A stretch of DNA of 64,000 bases from Brachypodium distachyon (GCF_000005505.3 NC_016133.3:28389008-28453007); one strand, 5' to 3'. Shown: positions 24,826 through 37,129, counted from the first letter of the stretch. Numbers and translations are program-made. The notes: a model not told the origin generated them from the sequence alone.

Positions 24826-27800
24826 TCAATATGTGTTGTGGAGAGCACTGGAGACTTGGGATGAACATGGAGAAAAATGATACTCGTCTTTCATTGTTGA
24901 TCAAGCCAAGTCATGTGGATTATCATCGTACTATTAAACCAATGCTCCTCCTTGCGGTAACTTCTTTTTGTATTGCTTACATTGAAAGTTGCTAGCCCCA
25001 TTTGCATGTTTAGGTTTTGTACCTATCATGTGTTTGTATATGTTGTGCCTCTTACCTTGCTTAGTTTGAGTAATCTAGTATGTGTATGGTTGCATTGCAC
25101 ATCATATACTTGTGTTTGTTGTGTTGAGCCTTTATTGTATCTTATTTGTATCTTATTCGGCTCTTATGAGAAATTAATGGATTATCATATTATGGGGGAG
25201 TGATATGCCCTTGGCACTTCACAATCCTAAAATTTGATACATGAGAAATACCACTTAGTATTGATATTTAAAGATTATCTAGTCTCTATGTGGTATGTCG
25301 AGCTCATATGAAATTCAAATTATCATTGTGTCCATTAATTGTCTCTTGTCGAACATTATTTGCCTCTTGTGGAAAATAATATGTTTATCACATTGTGGGG
25401 GAGTGATATGCTTCTTTTGTGCACATCACAAGCCTAGCAAATATGAACATTTGAGGAATGCCACTTAGTATTGATATTAGAGATTATCTTGTATCTTTGT
25501 GACATGCAAAGCTCAAACAAACTCCATTTTTTTATATACTCGTCTATTGTTTTTAATTTGGATTTTGTTTGAGAGAGATTTCTTGATGCGGTTTTTCGTC
25601 CATGTTTATCTCAACATTTTATTTGGAAAACCGCTTGCTTCATGTTATTCCAATTGTTTTTATGAATGATCTTTTGACAAATTGGAACCTCAAGAATCTC
25701 TATCAAGCATTGTGCTTAATACTCATATCTTTTGATATGCTTTTATAGTGAAGTTGATCTTGCATATGTTTGCAATCTACCAATGAGTGATATTCCAAAT
25801 ACCAAGTTGTTCTTTCACATTTGGTATTCCCTTGTGTGGTAGAATTTGTTGATCATATTCACCTTGGCTTTTGCTTCATGTTATCTTATCTCTTGCCAAG
25901 AAAATGTTTTTTTTACTCCCGTGTCTTCCTTGTTTTCTTGTGGATCTTTTGAGTTATTCTATTTTTGATTCTTTCCAATTGTGTGTTGAGGGAAGACAAA
26001 CCTTTTCTTTTTGGTACTTGGTGCCATTGTGAAAAGTGTATTAGTTTTGGTTTCTTTGAGGCAACCTTGCTCTTTCCGGAGTTTGTTATCTCATTGCTAG
26101 TACCATCTTTTATTATCTTCTTGAATGAGATAAGGCTATGAGCATGTATGCATCTATATCTACTATGCTCATTGGTTTGCTTAGTTCATATGTTGAACTT
26201 TGAGATCTATCATGTGTTGATTTGGTTCTTTGATATAATTTGGACAACTCCTTTCTTTGTTAAATCTTTGTGATCTTTCAAATGTATTTTGCTGTTTTGT
26301 CCAAATTGTGTCTCCTTTTGGATCTTGGAAGCTTTGTGCTTGCATATTTAGTATTTGTTTATTATTATGATTTGCTTGCTTTATTTGATCCAATATATAG
26401 GGGAAACTCCATCAACTACTTAATGGCTGAGATGTGCATGAAATTCTAGTTCATATATATATATATATATGTATATATTTAAGTGGAGTTTGTCCTATGT
26501 ATTGTAGTTGTTCTAACTACTTCGGACCCAATGAGTTTGGGGACCAAATGTACATAAATGAGTTGTAGGTACATTGGAGATGCATTGGATGCTTGGCTCA
26601 TACATGAGGAAGGTGATGACACCATGTGCAAATTGGAAGCCAATCTATATATGATTATTCGATCTACTATACATCATACCAATGCTATATCGGTAACAAG
26701 TATTTAAATTCATGTATGTATGGAATTGTTTCAACCTTGTGTAGGTTGCATCATGGCATCAAAAATGTTAGCAAACTTTGAGTTTATTGCAAGTGCTTAA
26801 AAAACCTCTTTAGTGCAAATGAGAGCAATTTGTGAAGTAGCATATAGTGTGGGATCTATAAATCATGTTCACGGTCTATTAATCCCATATATGCAAAATA
26901 GGCACTTTATTGCATATCAAATACCCAAAGTGCTCTCGTATGCAACATTGATGGATTTTGCAAAAGGTTTTATTCTCAATTGGCATCTTCAATTGGATTT
27001 GCAAAAGGTTTTATTTTCATTTGGTATGTTAATTCATTCTTTGATTTTAAGCATCTCAACTATTGCTGAATTTTTTTTGCTAGTTGGGATGACTAGAATG
27101 CTCTCATGCTTTAAATTCATGATTATGCAAATGAGATTACAATTAATTGTGCCATGGGCCATGCTTTATGCTAAAGATCAAATTTGTGTGGTTATGAATG
27201 CATTTCTTTTGAACATCTTAACTTGTCTTTAATGGCTTATATGTGTACATGTTTCCTTGTGGATGGACATCATGATGAATATTGGCCATTTGGAAACTTA
27301 TATACGTGAACAAGTGCATATGTCTATGTGAAGTTCACTTTTATGCAAATGAGATCAATTTGAGCCGTGGGCTATACTTTTATGCAAAGATCAAATTTGT
27401 ATAATTTTGTCATTATTCTTGGATATCATATTCCTTTCTCTTGTAACTATTTTGTGTGTACATGTCTCTTTGAGGATACATATCATCTAGAGTTGTGTCC
27501 ACTTGGAAACGTATACACATGAGAAAGTTCATGCCTCATCTTGATATCCTCATTCCTTGTCGGTCACCCTTTTTTATCATTTTGATTCTTTGGTGACTCG
27601 GATAAGAATGTGTTTTATGAGTGCTTATTTTTTGAATTGCTTTACCTATTCATGCACTCATGTGTTTTTGGATGTATTTTGGAGCCATGCTTGACTTGAT
27701 GATCTTATTGGATATCTTTATTACATCTTGTCCACAATATGTCATTTGGATCATGAATGAATGTTTTACTTGTTTGATGCCTTTTATCTTATCATATTAT

Positions 27801-28253
27801 CTTGTTTCATTCTTTGATCCTCAATATATTGTGAGCTCCTCCAATTGTTCGTAATTGGATATGTGCATTTGATTTCACTCGCATTATGAGAAATGCACCA
27901 CTTAACGGGGAACTCATACTATATTGTCCTTATAGATTAATTCATATTGATTTTCCGGATTTCTTCCATTTTGGCATTTGATGCCAATGGGGGAGAAGTT
28001 TAGAGGGTTTAGTTTGTTTGGGACAAAAAGTCTTTTGTCATTCATGCATATTTCTCTTTGATTTTGAAATGCTTGTTGCGTGGATGACTATATAGAGGAA
28101 ACTCCACAAACGTTTTTGTTCACCAACATATACAATGAAATTCAAGTTCATTCACACATGCATATATTGTGGGGGAGTTTACTCTATATTATGGTCCTAC
28201 TTGTTTAAATTTCATATTATAAACCCTCTTGTTGTGATTGTCATCAATTACCA
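24826..28253 (+). other. Long non-coding internal region of the gag-only element
   Basis: AT-rich, with no frame carrying pol motifs on either strand. It holds diverged repeats. GTGGGGGAGTGATATGC-like phrases at about 25193 and 25395 start two roughly 200-bp units that share CACTTAGTATTGATATT and AGATTATCT. Segments near 26815, 27125 and 27335 share ATGCAAATGAGA and AAGATCAAATTTGT. GGGGGAG purine runs recur near 27988 and 28170. A TA microsatellite lies at about 26455-26472. Short open frames here (for example 26813-27232) look accidental. Confidence 0.75.
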
Positions 28254-28266
28254 AAATGGAGGAGAT
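28254..28266 (+). promoter_or_regulatory. Polypurine tract before the 3' LTR
   Basis: AAAATGGAGGAGAT directly precedes the 3' LTR at 28267. A purine-rich tract here primes plus-strand DNA synthesis in LTR elements. Confidence 0.75.
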
Positions 28267-30256
28267 TGAAAATGCATGTCGCCCCATGTGTGGTTTTGGT
28301 AATAAATGACAATCCCTATGGACTAATGTTTTAGTTGAGATATATTTAAAGAAATGTTTCATAGGCAATGAATGAAGACCACTTGGTTAATTCAATGATA
28401 AATGTCATGAAGATAAAGATATACATTGAGTTGTTGACAATTGGATGTGTGGTTTTGGTATCCGACGACAATCCATATGCATAAGTGTTTGCATTGAGCT
28501 TTAATTGAAGGAATGCTAGTATATCAAATATTGTCAAGAAGAAGAAAGTGAAGTTCCCGTGAATGATTAATATCTTGAGAGAATGATTACAAGATAAGGA
28601 TTCAACATATGGTTTCATGATAATGTTATGTTGAGCTCATGAGTTGAGTCATGGTTAACCAAGTCATGGAGCAAGTAATCGAGTGAAGAATCCATTTGGT
28701 GTCTCAAGATTTTGTGTTAGAAGATGAAGAGAACTAAAGTGATATTCATGATATCATAAAGCTAGTGATAAGGAAATATAAAGGTTGACCAAGAAAAAAT
28801 GCAAATATTGGATTCAAGTTGGTCAATTCTAAAGATTAATAATGTACCAATGAGATCTAGTGGTATGGTAAGCATTTGTCAATTGCGCTTTGTGAACTAA
28901 CCCATAAACTATGTATTTGGTATATCTATATGTGGGTTAGGTTAAACTCATGGGTTTGGATCAAAAAGGAAGATTTGATATAGCCCATGAGAGATGAGAT
29001 CAAGTGGTGATGATTCATCAAGGTTGAGAAAAGCAATATCAAGAAAAACACTCCGAGGATTATATACATGAATCATATGGTAAGCAATTGTATATTGCAC
29101 TTATGGACTAACCCATATTATGTCTATGTTACTTTTCGTATGCAAAAGTTATTGCCGTCTTCGTGTGAGTGGTTCTGCAGCTTTTTGTAGGCCTCCGGTG
29201 AGTCCGGTAGTATTTTTACTGTTCGATTTTTTGGTCCGGATTTCGTCGGGAACCTCCGGGAGTCCTCCGGGCTGTGGAATCTGGCCCCAACGGGCAAATT
29301 CGGGGGAACCCCTAAATAAGGGGCTTCTTCCCCAACGGGTAGGTAAGCTTCTTATATCGAAATTTCCCCATTCTTTTGAGCTTTCACCACCTTGTCCAAG
29401 CCCCAAATCCTCCATCAAATTGAAGGGAGTTTGTAGATCTATTTGGAGGGATCATTTGTTGATCTTGTCCTTTGTTCCTCCTCTTCAATTTCTCCACTCC
29501 ATTTGTTGATTTGGGTGAGATTTGGGAGAGAGGGATTTGAGCATTTCTTGTGTTCTTGCTTTGCATTTGGTGCATTGGTTTGAGCTCTCTACCTTGATTA
29601 GTTCGAGTGAGAGCCCGTGAGCTTGTTACTCTTGGAGGTTATCCTCCTAGACGGCTTAGAGGTTGTTGCCCTGGTGACCTCTTTGTGGAGATTATGAATA
29701 GGCCCGAGGTTCTCCTTTGTGGTGCTTTGTGAAGTGATTATGGAGCTTGCCATCTCCGAAGTGGAGGAAGAAGCTAGCCATCTTAGTGTTTGAGCTCCAA
29801 CTTTGGTGTGGGAGGCTGAAGGAGTTTGGTGTGCCCTTTCATGGCTATTCGAGTTACCTCTTGTGGTGCCCACACCTCTCCAATGGTGACTAGCTTCCTA
29901 GGAAATGAACATCGGGATAAATCACCATCTCCGCGTGCCTCGGGTATTTCTAAACCGAGTTCATTCACTTGTGCTTTAATTTGTGATAGCCATCGTGCTT
30001 GAAGTCATATATTATCTTATATATGCTTTATGTTATCTTATATATCTTGTGCTAGCTTATTGATTAATTTGGGTGCTCATCTTGTTATTGCTTAAGTTGT
30101 TGGTGCACTATAGTTGAGCCTAACATATTTAGGATTTGTGCTTGAAAATATCCGACTAGTTTAATTCCGCATTTAGGATATATAGAGTGAAATCCGTAAA
30201 AGTTTTAAAACGCCTATTCACCCCACCCCCCTCTAGGCAACATCGAGGTCTTTTCA
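28267..30256 (+). repeat. 3' LTR (1990 bp) with a 0.5-kb internal deletion
   Basis: Starts TGAAAATGCATGTCGCCCC and ends GAGGTCTTTTCA. Colinear with the 5' LTR, but it lacks about 496 bp present there at roughly 20941-21436, and a further 30-bp block near 21500. Elsewhere differences are scattered single bases. The deletion leaves a short junction (TATGTTACTTTTCGTATG near 29127-29144). Confidence 0.93.
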
Positions 30257-30274
30257 GCGGTTCTAAATCATCTA

Positions 30275-30398
30275 TTTCCTCCGTCCAACAAAGGATTTCT
30301 CAACTTTGACTAAATTTGAATGCATCTATACACTAAGTCATGTCTAGATACATCCAAATTTTGACGAACTTGAGAGATCTTTTATTGAACGAAGGGAG
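30275..30398. mobile_element. Stowaway MITE
   Basis: Begins TTTCCTCCGTCCAACAAAGG and ends with the inverse TTTTATTGAACGAAGGGAG, flanked by TA. Inner parts pair as well (GACTAAATTTG with CAAATTTTGACG). Confidence 0.8.
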
Positions 30399-31813
30399 TA
30401 TAAGTAAATAAAACAATTGCAAAAGCAATGTGTTGAATTTCAATGATATTTAGATGAAGTCATGCAAAGAGAAGCATGAAAATGTACCTTGATTGCCACA
30501 CGAGGGGCAGAATCTGCAAAATTCAAGTTCTTATTTCTGGACCAGTCAACTCTATTGACTCTGCTCCATTTAGCCTCTGGCAATAGCCCTAAAGTATGGA
30601 CAATATGTAGACAAGTATCAAATTTTACTCCGTTCACCAACTAGGAAATCTTGTACTGTAATATTTGAACTACATAGTTTGATCCACCAATAGGCGACAG
30701 CTCTACAGACCACGGTTTCACCAACAAAAATATGCTCACTAGTTTGTACCATCATTTTCAACATTACATATTCCGAATAAAAGTATGAGCACACAAAGGC
30801 AACAAAATGCTTTAGTCATTCTCATTAATCGTAGTATCCTACCATAAACTAACAACAACATACCGAAAATGCAAAAATGAGCATCAAAGTGACAAAATTC
30901 TCAAAGTAAAGGGGAGATTTCAGCATGAAACAATCACCTCTGGGGATACGGTGATAGTGTTTATAAGGTTTGGATGCCGAACATATAAGCTAAATTGTAC
31001 TCCCTCCATTCCGTAATATAGCACATATAGATTTGTGCATTTTAAGGAAGATGAACTCTCATTTTTTAGTGCATGGCCATTCCTATTGGTTCATGAGTAA
31101 ATCAGTGCAAGTGGTTATTAGCCAGGAGTGGGAGCCGAGAGCCAACGAGTTATATAAGGAAACAAATTGAAAAAATAAATAAATCTACTCCCGCCGTCCA
31201 TGTATCAAAAGCCTATCTCTCTTAACATGTTATTCACAAATCCAAAGTCCCTCTCACATGTCTCCCACATAACTAAATGCATTAATTCACTTGGTTTCTA
31301 CATACTAAATGCATCAAACATGCATGATTTTGAGTGAAGAGAGTACTCTTTGAAACTTATAACTATTAATAATAGTCCCTCCATCCCATATTAATTGACT
31401 CAAATTTGTCTAAATACGGATGTATTTATATACTAAAATACGTATAAATACATGTAATATTTCTGTACTTTTATTAAAAACCTGTCATGTGATCGCTAAT
31501 GTGAACTTTTTTAAAACCGTTTGTGTCACGTGTTTTTCTATTAATATTGACTATGATTAATCAAGTATACAAATATACACGAGTCATTAGGAAAGAGCTC
31601 ATAATTATGACTAGTCACATCTAACCATATATATTTAAAATATGATGTGACTGGATGTCGTCCATCAGAAATAAATGTCTCATTAGATGTCACCCACCAG
31701 ATGTCACCCACCAAAATCCCACCGGACGGTGCCCACCCCCACCGTTCCAAATCAATTTAGGGGGGTTTGATGTCCGTGGTCATCCCTGTGCTGAGCCTGA
31801 GAGTCACTTCCAG
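30399..31813. other. Intergenic stretch upstream of the TRF-like gene, with MITE fragments
   Basis: No gene recognised. Single MITE ends occur at about 31002 (CTCCCTCCATTCCGTAATATA), 31188-31345 (CTCCCGCCGTCCATGTATC to GAAGAGAGTAC) and 31377-31475 (CCCTCCATCCCATATTAATTG with GATGTATTTATA and TACATGTAATATTT, right end missing). The rest is AT-rich. Confidence 0.5.
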
Positions 31814-31820
31814 TATAAAT
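31814..31820 (+). promoter_or_regulatory. Probable TATA box of the TRF-like gene
   Basis: CAGTATAAATTTCC lies about 30 bp before a CT-rich stretch suited to a transcription start. A good donor (CACAG|GTGAGC at 31912/31913) and acceptor (TTCGACAG at 32496) suggest a spliced 5' UTR: a non-coding exon of about 70 nt, an intron to 32496, then 31 nt of leader before the ATG at 32528. Confidence 0.6.
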
Positions 31821-32527
31821 TTCCCACTCGATGTTCTCCTGCTTGGAAGCTCTCTCCTTCCTCCGACCGTGGCGCTTCGCACGTACTGCTCTCCCCTCCC
31901 TGCGCAGCACAGGTGAGCACGGCCGACCTCGCGCTTCTTCTTCTAAATCCCTTGCTTTTGCTCCTGCTGTTCAACTCTTGGTTCAGTTGTTTAAGATCGC
32001 GGCGGCCCGTGCTACCGGCCGCCCACCATTTCTCTTCATCCCTCCATGACTCCTTCTCCCTGTATCTGGGCTCCCCTCCCCGCGACTCCGCCCCTACTTC
32101 CGTAGCGCCGCTGCCAGTCAAGTCGATCGATCCAGAGCCGCTGAGGATTAACGAGCCAGTCGAGTCCATCGATCCAGTCCCCCCTCCTGAGCGCGGAAGG
32201 ATTCCCAGGCCGCACGCAGACGCAGCGAGACCAAGACTCAAGAGGAAAACGATGTTCCAATGCCCCCAAAATAACGTTTTCATTCCTTGCTTTCTTCCTC
32301 GATTAACGTAACAGCCAGATTTAATCACACATACCTAATTTCTTGCTCCGAAGCCCTACCGGGAGCTCCGCCCGTGTTCTGGAGCGTTTTGCTTTATCCA
32401 TGGTCTGAATGAAAAAGATCGGATTTTTTTGTGTATTTCTCTGGATGAAATGTTGAAAAATTGCATTTTAACGATTTCCCCTTGTTTCTTCGACAGCGGC
32501 GGAAGTAGTAGATGATACCAGGCCGCA

Positions 32528-35500
32528 ATGGAGACGGCCGCATCGTCGGGGACGGGGAACTTTCCGGTGGACAACGGTGAGATTTGGACGCCGATGTACT
32601 CCGGTACTCTGAACATGGGCTCGTCTTCTATTCATCCTCCAACCCAGGTAAGCTCAATAATCTTTCTCACCTCGAGTTCTTCAAGAAGTGGATCCGTGCG
32701 GGAAATCGCCATTTTTTTCCTTTTTTGCACTCTTAGCCTTTCACTTTTCTTTTTGCCTCTTCTCACTCTGCATAAATAATTTTTCTTTTTCTGAGAATCG
32801 CGTAGTTTCTTTTCACTGGTTATCGTCACGAGGTATTGAAGTAGGACCCTGATTTCTTGAACTTTCAGTTTATTGGCCGTAATGTCGATTAGCAGAGTTC
32901 AGGTGTTCTTTCCGGAAAAGAGGGAAGCCCACGGCGTGTGCATCGATTGATGCACCCAGAGATTAGCATAGTTCAGATATGATCAAATTCTTTCGATCCT
33001 ATAAAATCTGACTTGATTGTAGAGTTTGCATCTGGCTCATCTTAACCTGAATAAGAAATCAACATTTTCGTTGTTTTTATTGACAGATGGAGGTTGAATT
33101 TAATTCAGCATATGACGATGATGCCACCACAGAGATCCAACGGTTACTAGAAGGACCCCAAGATGAGCGTAGCCTGGATGAATGTTTGGAAGGTAGTACA
33201 GTATTAGATCATTGTTTTCTATTCTAAACATTTTTACAGAAGTAAACTTATTTTTCTATGGTCTGGATCAATGTTAAGGATATAACTGATCGGCTGGGAT
33301 TAGGATTAACTTGTCTAGGTGGACGATTTTTTTTCCGAAAAGGAGGGAATACCCCTTGCCTCTGCATCGATCGATGCACACACCCATGTCAAGGCGGAGA
33401 ATTAACTGAATTAACCGGTCAACCATTAATTCTTTTGTCAAATAGCGCATATACCCTAGATTTTGATGTAATGTAGCAATGTAATATGCTAAAATATACA
33501 ACTGTAGAAAAATATAACAGTATATGGAGTAAAAATGTTACCTTGACGGTCTGATCTGATCCTGCTGGATTGATCTAGAATGTTTGACTGGAGAGTGATG
33601 AATCTGCAGACTAGACACAGATCCATGAGTGTGTGCTTTAACTTGGAAGAAATACAAATAAACAATAACTAGTCAATGATACATGTGGGACACTGAAACT
33701 GAAACATGAACATGATTTGTTATGTACTACGAGGTTCACACATCTATAGTTGTCGCCATAATATCACAGCAATGTAGCAAACAGCACACATAGTTCATAA
33801 CTGTGTAAGTAATTATTCATAAGCCTTCAATTTTCACTATGTCAACAAATACAACCTTGTGCACTTATGCAAGTGTCCTGCCAGCCACATTTCTGGTTTC
33901 ATTCATAAGACTGCAATGCTGTACTTGTTTAGAATCGTGACCTTCAAATAATGTGAAACCGGAAATTTTCCTCCTAAGTAATTGTTAGTTTATTCTGCAT
34001 ATTTTCATAAATCACTGTAATTAGAAACTATCAGCACGGTCACTAAATATGTATTTATAATTGATTTCTTGCCTTTCAGGCTGCAGTGATCAGCCCCAGA
34101 ATATGCAGCAGCAGACACTGCAATGTATCTGTGACTGTCTCGAGAACAGCGAGTGGGCTACTACAGAAGCACCTGCCAATATAACGTGTGTCCTGGCTAC
34201 TCATTCAGGTATTGATCTTTTCTTTTGTTTAGCAAGTACGTGATATGTGTGGGAGTTACCATATCTGTAATTCATACTTATTATAACATAATGTGCATGC
34301 AACAGATGGTAAAAACTCTGTCCATCAAGGTAAAGCACACACTCATGGATCCGTTTCTTAATCATCTACTTGCTGATTTCTTGACCACTCGTCGTCTGCA
34401 CTTGGAACCAATGTGTGAAGCTTTTCTTGCAGGTCCACTCAGTCCTTCTACTTATATGAGGGAGGAAATCCTTGCTCCTGATGTATGATTTTGCCACAAA
34501 TAAATGGTATAACTTGCTAAACAAATGAATGAGACAAATGATACTCAATTTGTTTTCTTCATGGCAGATAGAATGTGAAATTTATTCACCAACTAAGGAC
34601 GATTGCATGACAACGCGAGCATGTATGGACTCCAAAATAGATCTCCTAGGTATGGATTATGAAGGCTCCAGTAATTATGATGCAATATGTCACTTATCAT
34701 TACTCAAGTACACATGGTATGTGCTCCAGATTGCATACCAAAGAGAGATGTGAGGCGTGCCCGGAGAGGTCTTCGTAAGAGAAGAACAATTTCGTTGCTA
34801 AGCATGAAACAACCTTTGCTTCTGTCTAGCCATTTTGGGGTAAGAATCATGTTAATTTTCAGGTAGAAGTTCCACCAGTTTTTTGGCAGGGATATTTTGG
34901 TCAATTATTACACAGGGATTTACTGCTTTTTATAATGAACATTTGACTTCAACATTTTGATCTATCTTTATTGTTTTAATAGAACCCACCATTCCCCTGG
35001 AATATGCCATCTGCAAGTAAAGGTAAAAAACGTGGACCTAGAAAAAACAACGATCACTGGACAACTGAAGAAGTGATTAAACTAGTGGAAGGTGTATCCA
35101 AGTACGGTGTGGGACGATGGACTGAATTGAAGAAACAAAAGTTCTCATCATCAGTTCGAACAGCTGTGCATCTTAAGGTATAGTAGATTTGTTTTTCGAT
35201 CCTATTGTGAGCATTGTCTGGTCATCACCCTCCCCCCCTCTAATTTGTGGTCCTAGGGCTGACACTGATATCAATCTATCATTTTGTTTCATGCGTCAGG
35301 ATAAGTGGAGGAATCTATTAAAAGCTTGCGAGGTCAGATTTACCTCTACAAATCAGGTGCTATTTCATATGTTTCTTGCTCATTCTGGAAGCACCACTGA
35401 TTTCATTTCTTGCATTTCTTTAAATTTCAGGGAAGAGCCCAAAACAGGAGGTTGCTTCGTCTAGATAGTAAGTTGATGAAAAAGATACGGAGGCTAAGAC

Positions 35501-35535
35501 ATGCCCACCCTTGTCCAAAACCAAGCGGCACATAG
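32528..35535 (+). CDS. TRF-like telobox Myb/SANT protein, 10 exons, 325 aa
   Basis: Exons: 32528-32647, 33087-33192, 34080-34208, 34306-34329 (24-nt microexon), 34433-34482, 34568-34649, 34730-34839, 34983-35177, 35300-35356, 35431-35535. All are GT-AG and the phases join. The N-terminal half is acidic and Gln/Cys-containing (EIQRLLEGPQDERSLDECLE). A basic patch follows (RRARRGLRKRRT). The C-terminal half carries a single Myb/SANT repeat of the telobox type: WTTEEVIKLVEGVSKYGVGRWTELKK, with the telobox HLK|DKWRN split between exons 8 and 9 as in plant telomere-repeat-binding-factor-like genes. Such domains bind TTTAGGG-type DNA. The small size and C-terminal Myb fit the TRF-like group rather than the large TRP/TBP proteins. 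Target binding is by family, not shown here. Introns 1 and 2 carry small LINE/SINE-tail fragments. Confidence 0.85.
32903..32960. mobile_element. 58-bp LINE/SINE-tail-like insertion in intron 1 of the TRF-like gene
   Basis: It is bounded by 16-bp direct repeats differing at one base (GATTAGCAGAGTTCAG at 32887-32902 and GATTAGCATAGTTCAG at 32961-32976). The insert holds TTCCGGAAAAGAGG and the near-palindrome TGCATCGATTGATGCA, also present in the retroelement tails at 33328-33400 and 59945-60008. The direct repeats look like a target-site duplication. Confidence 0.6.
33328..33400 (-). mobile_element. LINE/SINE 3'-tail fragment in intron 2 of the TRF-like gene
   Basis: TTTTTTTTCCGAAAAGGAGG followed by CCTCTGCATCGATCGATGCA. 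On the minus strand this ends in an A-run, as expected for a short retroposed 3' end. The perfect palindrome TGCATCGATCGATGCA is at 33363-33378. Confidence 0.5.
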
Positions 35536-36039
35536 GAATTATACAAGAAACATTGTTTAGGACTTTTGGAGGTATCCGTGAGTTAGCTACAAGATTCTGC
35601 CTTTTTATTTTTAATGACAGAGAAGCGTAGGTTTACAAAGTAAGTTTGTAGATGGTAGAGAGTAGATTGAACCAGCTAGCTAGAGGGGAACAACTTGTAT
35701 GTCCTGCCTAACCGCCTTGTGAACTAGTATCTTGGTAATGAAATGGAGGTAACCACGAGGCAAACGTGGTAAGCTATCTTCAAAATTTCATTAAAAAACA
35801 AAGAAATGGAGGTAGCTGTCCTGCTTTTTTGTGTTCCGTTGTCAAGCTAACATTATTTGAAGACTAGAAATGGGTCGCCTTTTTTGCTAAAATGCTTAGC
35901 AGGTCTACACACAAATGGTTTACATTTTCTTGTGGATCTTAGTATTCTGATAAACAGTAGCAGCTTGGTGAAGTACAGGGATGGGGATCTGGGGGTGAAA
36001 AAGTGTAAAACACTATGATTGAACGCAAGTGGTTTATTA

Positions 36040-36245
36040 ACTTGGTACTAGAGTTTTGTTTTGTTACCGGCGTTTTGCCTTGGTACTAGTGTTTTGCATT
36101 GATATGAGCATTTCATCTTGATAGAGTTTGCCTTCTTGCCTTGGTAGTAGAGTTTTGCATTGATATCGGCATTTCATCTTGATAAACTTTGCCTCCGTAT
36201 TAGAAATTTATCTTGGTGTCAACATTTCATCTTGGTACCAAAGAT
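36040..36245 (+). repeat. Minisatellite-like degenerate repeats
   Basis: Interwoven short motifs recur about every 35-80 bp: CTTGGTACTAGAGTTTTG, CATTGATATxxGCATTTCATC and TTGATAGAGTTTGCCTTC. The second duplication copy carries the same block at 40411-40615. The stretch 35536-36039 is 3' UTR and flank without further genes. Confidence 0.8.
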
Positions 36246-37129
36246 CTTTTTTTAAAAGGGGTCTTGTAAATCCGAACAAAGTGAATAAAGAACAAGTTGC
36301 AACCGATATTGTTCGGTGGACACAATAAATACAGTGATTTACACTTCAGCACCTCTTTTCATAAGACACTGATGCACTGCATAATTTTAGAAATAAATAA
36401 GCTCTCATTCGTTCGTCCAGCGTATGTTCCAAAATAAAAAAAGTACAAGGTTTACATCAGGAGCCGTTAAAGTTTTGGCTCTTGCTGTCCTGCTATTTGC
36501 AATGCTAGAAACTACAGTACTTAAACTTATTCCTTTCACAGCGTGGCATGAGAGGTTTCCATTTTCTTTGCTCTTCCGTACGATGAGTAAGGTCCTCAGC
36601 AGCTATGCATCAATCCCTGCCGATGGTCACATTCTTGCTTACATGTATTATCTGATTACAAGGCCTGTTGGCCAGGTAAAGGAAAAACACGCACACGTTA
36701 AGTCAAATTAACAAGAAGGTCACCTGCAATCTATAAGTTTCATCTCATTAATCAAAGAGTTAAACATCAGTGCTAACTTGCAGCACCTAGCACCTGATGG
36801 AAGACAGAAACCGTTTTCTGAGAAATGTTCCCATAGGTTGCCAAGAATGAAATGAAAGGTTCCCATGAATTGAACATAACTGTTGGTATCCATTAAAAAA
36901 AAACAGAACTGCTGAAGAAAAAGAAGAGTATTTCTAGCAATTGTCAAGTAACAAGTGGCAGGAGAATGGGAGCATAGAGGAGGAATCGAGGTCACCAGCT
37001 AGCTATGTTTTAAGATGCAGAGTGGCAAACGGAGACTTGTGGGGAGGCTGGGAGCGAGCGAGGCATGCACAGAGAAGGAAAATTTTTTTTTGAGGGGTGA
37101 GAAGGAATTGTTAGGACCCTCTCCTCTGT

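Larger units (their letters stand above)
20072..30256 (+). mobile_element. Non-autonomous LTR retrotransposon with gag but no pol (TR-GAG-like, SIRE/Maximus-type copia gag)
   Basis: The element spans 10,185 bp between identical 5-bp target duplications, GCGGT (20067-20071 and 30257-30261). In order it has a left LTR (20072-22586), a tRNA-Met primer-binding site (22589-22600), one gag-like frame with two zinc knuckles (22642-24825), about 3.4 kb without any recognisable protease, integrase, reverse transcriptase or RNase H, a polypurine stretch (about 28254-28266), and a right LTR (28267-30256). The two LTRs are closely similar except for deletions, so the insertion is fairly recent. Elements with LTRs and gag only have been described in plants as TR-GAGs. 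They must borrow pol functions from a relative, here presumably a SIRE/Maximus-type copia. Confidence 0.93.

Noticed and set aside
26813..27854. Frames of 139 and 64 codons in the retrotransposon spacer
   Set aside because: AT-rich, hydrophobic by composition, no motif, and lying in a repeated non-coding region.
31804..32328. Frames of 218 and 174 codons on opposite strands before the TRF-like gene
   Set aside because: They cover the TATA-proximal leader and a likely 5' UTR intron, have no domain, and are not joined in phase to the gene.
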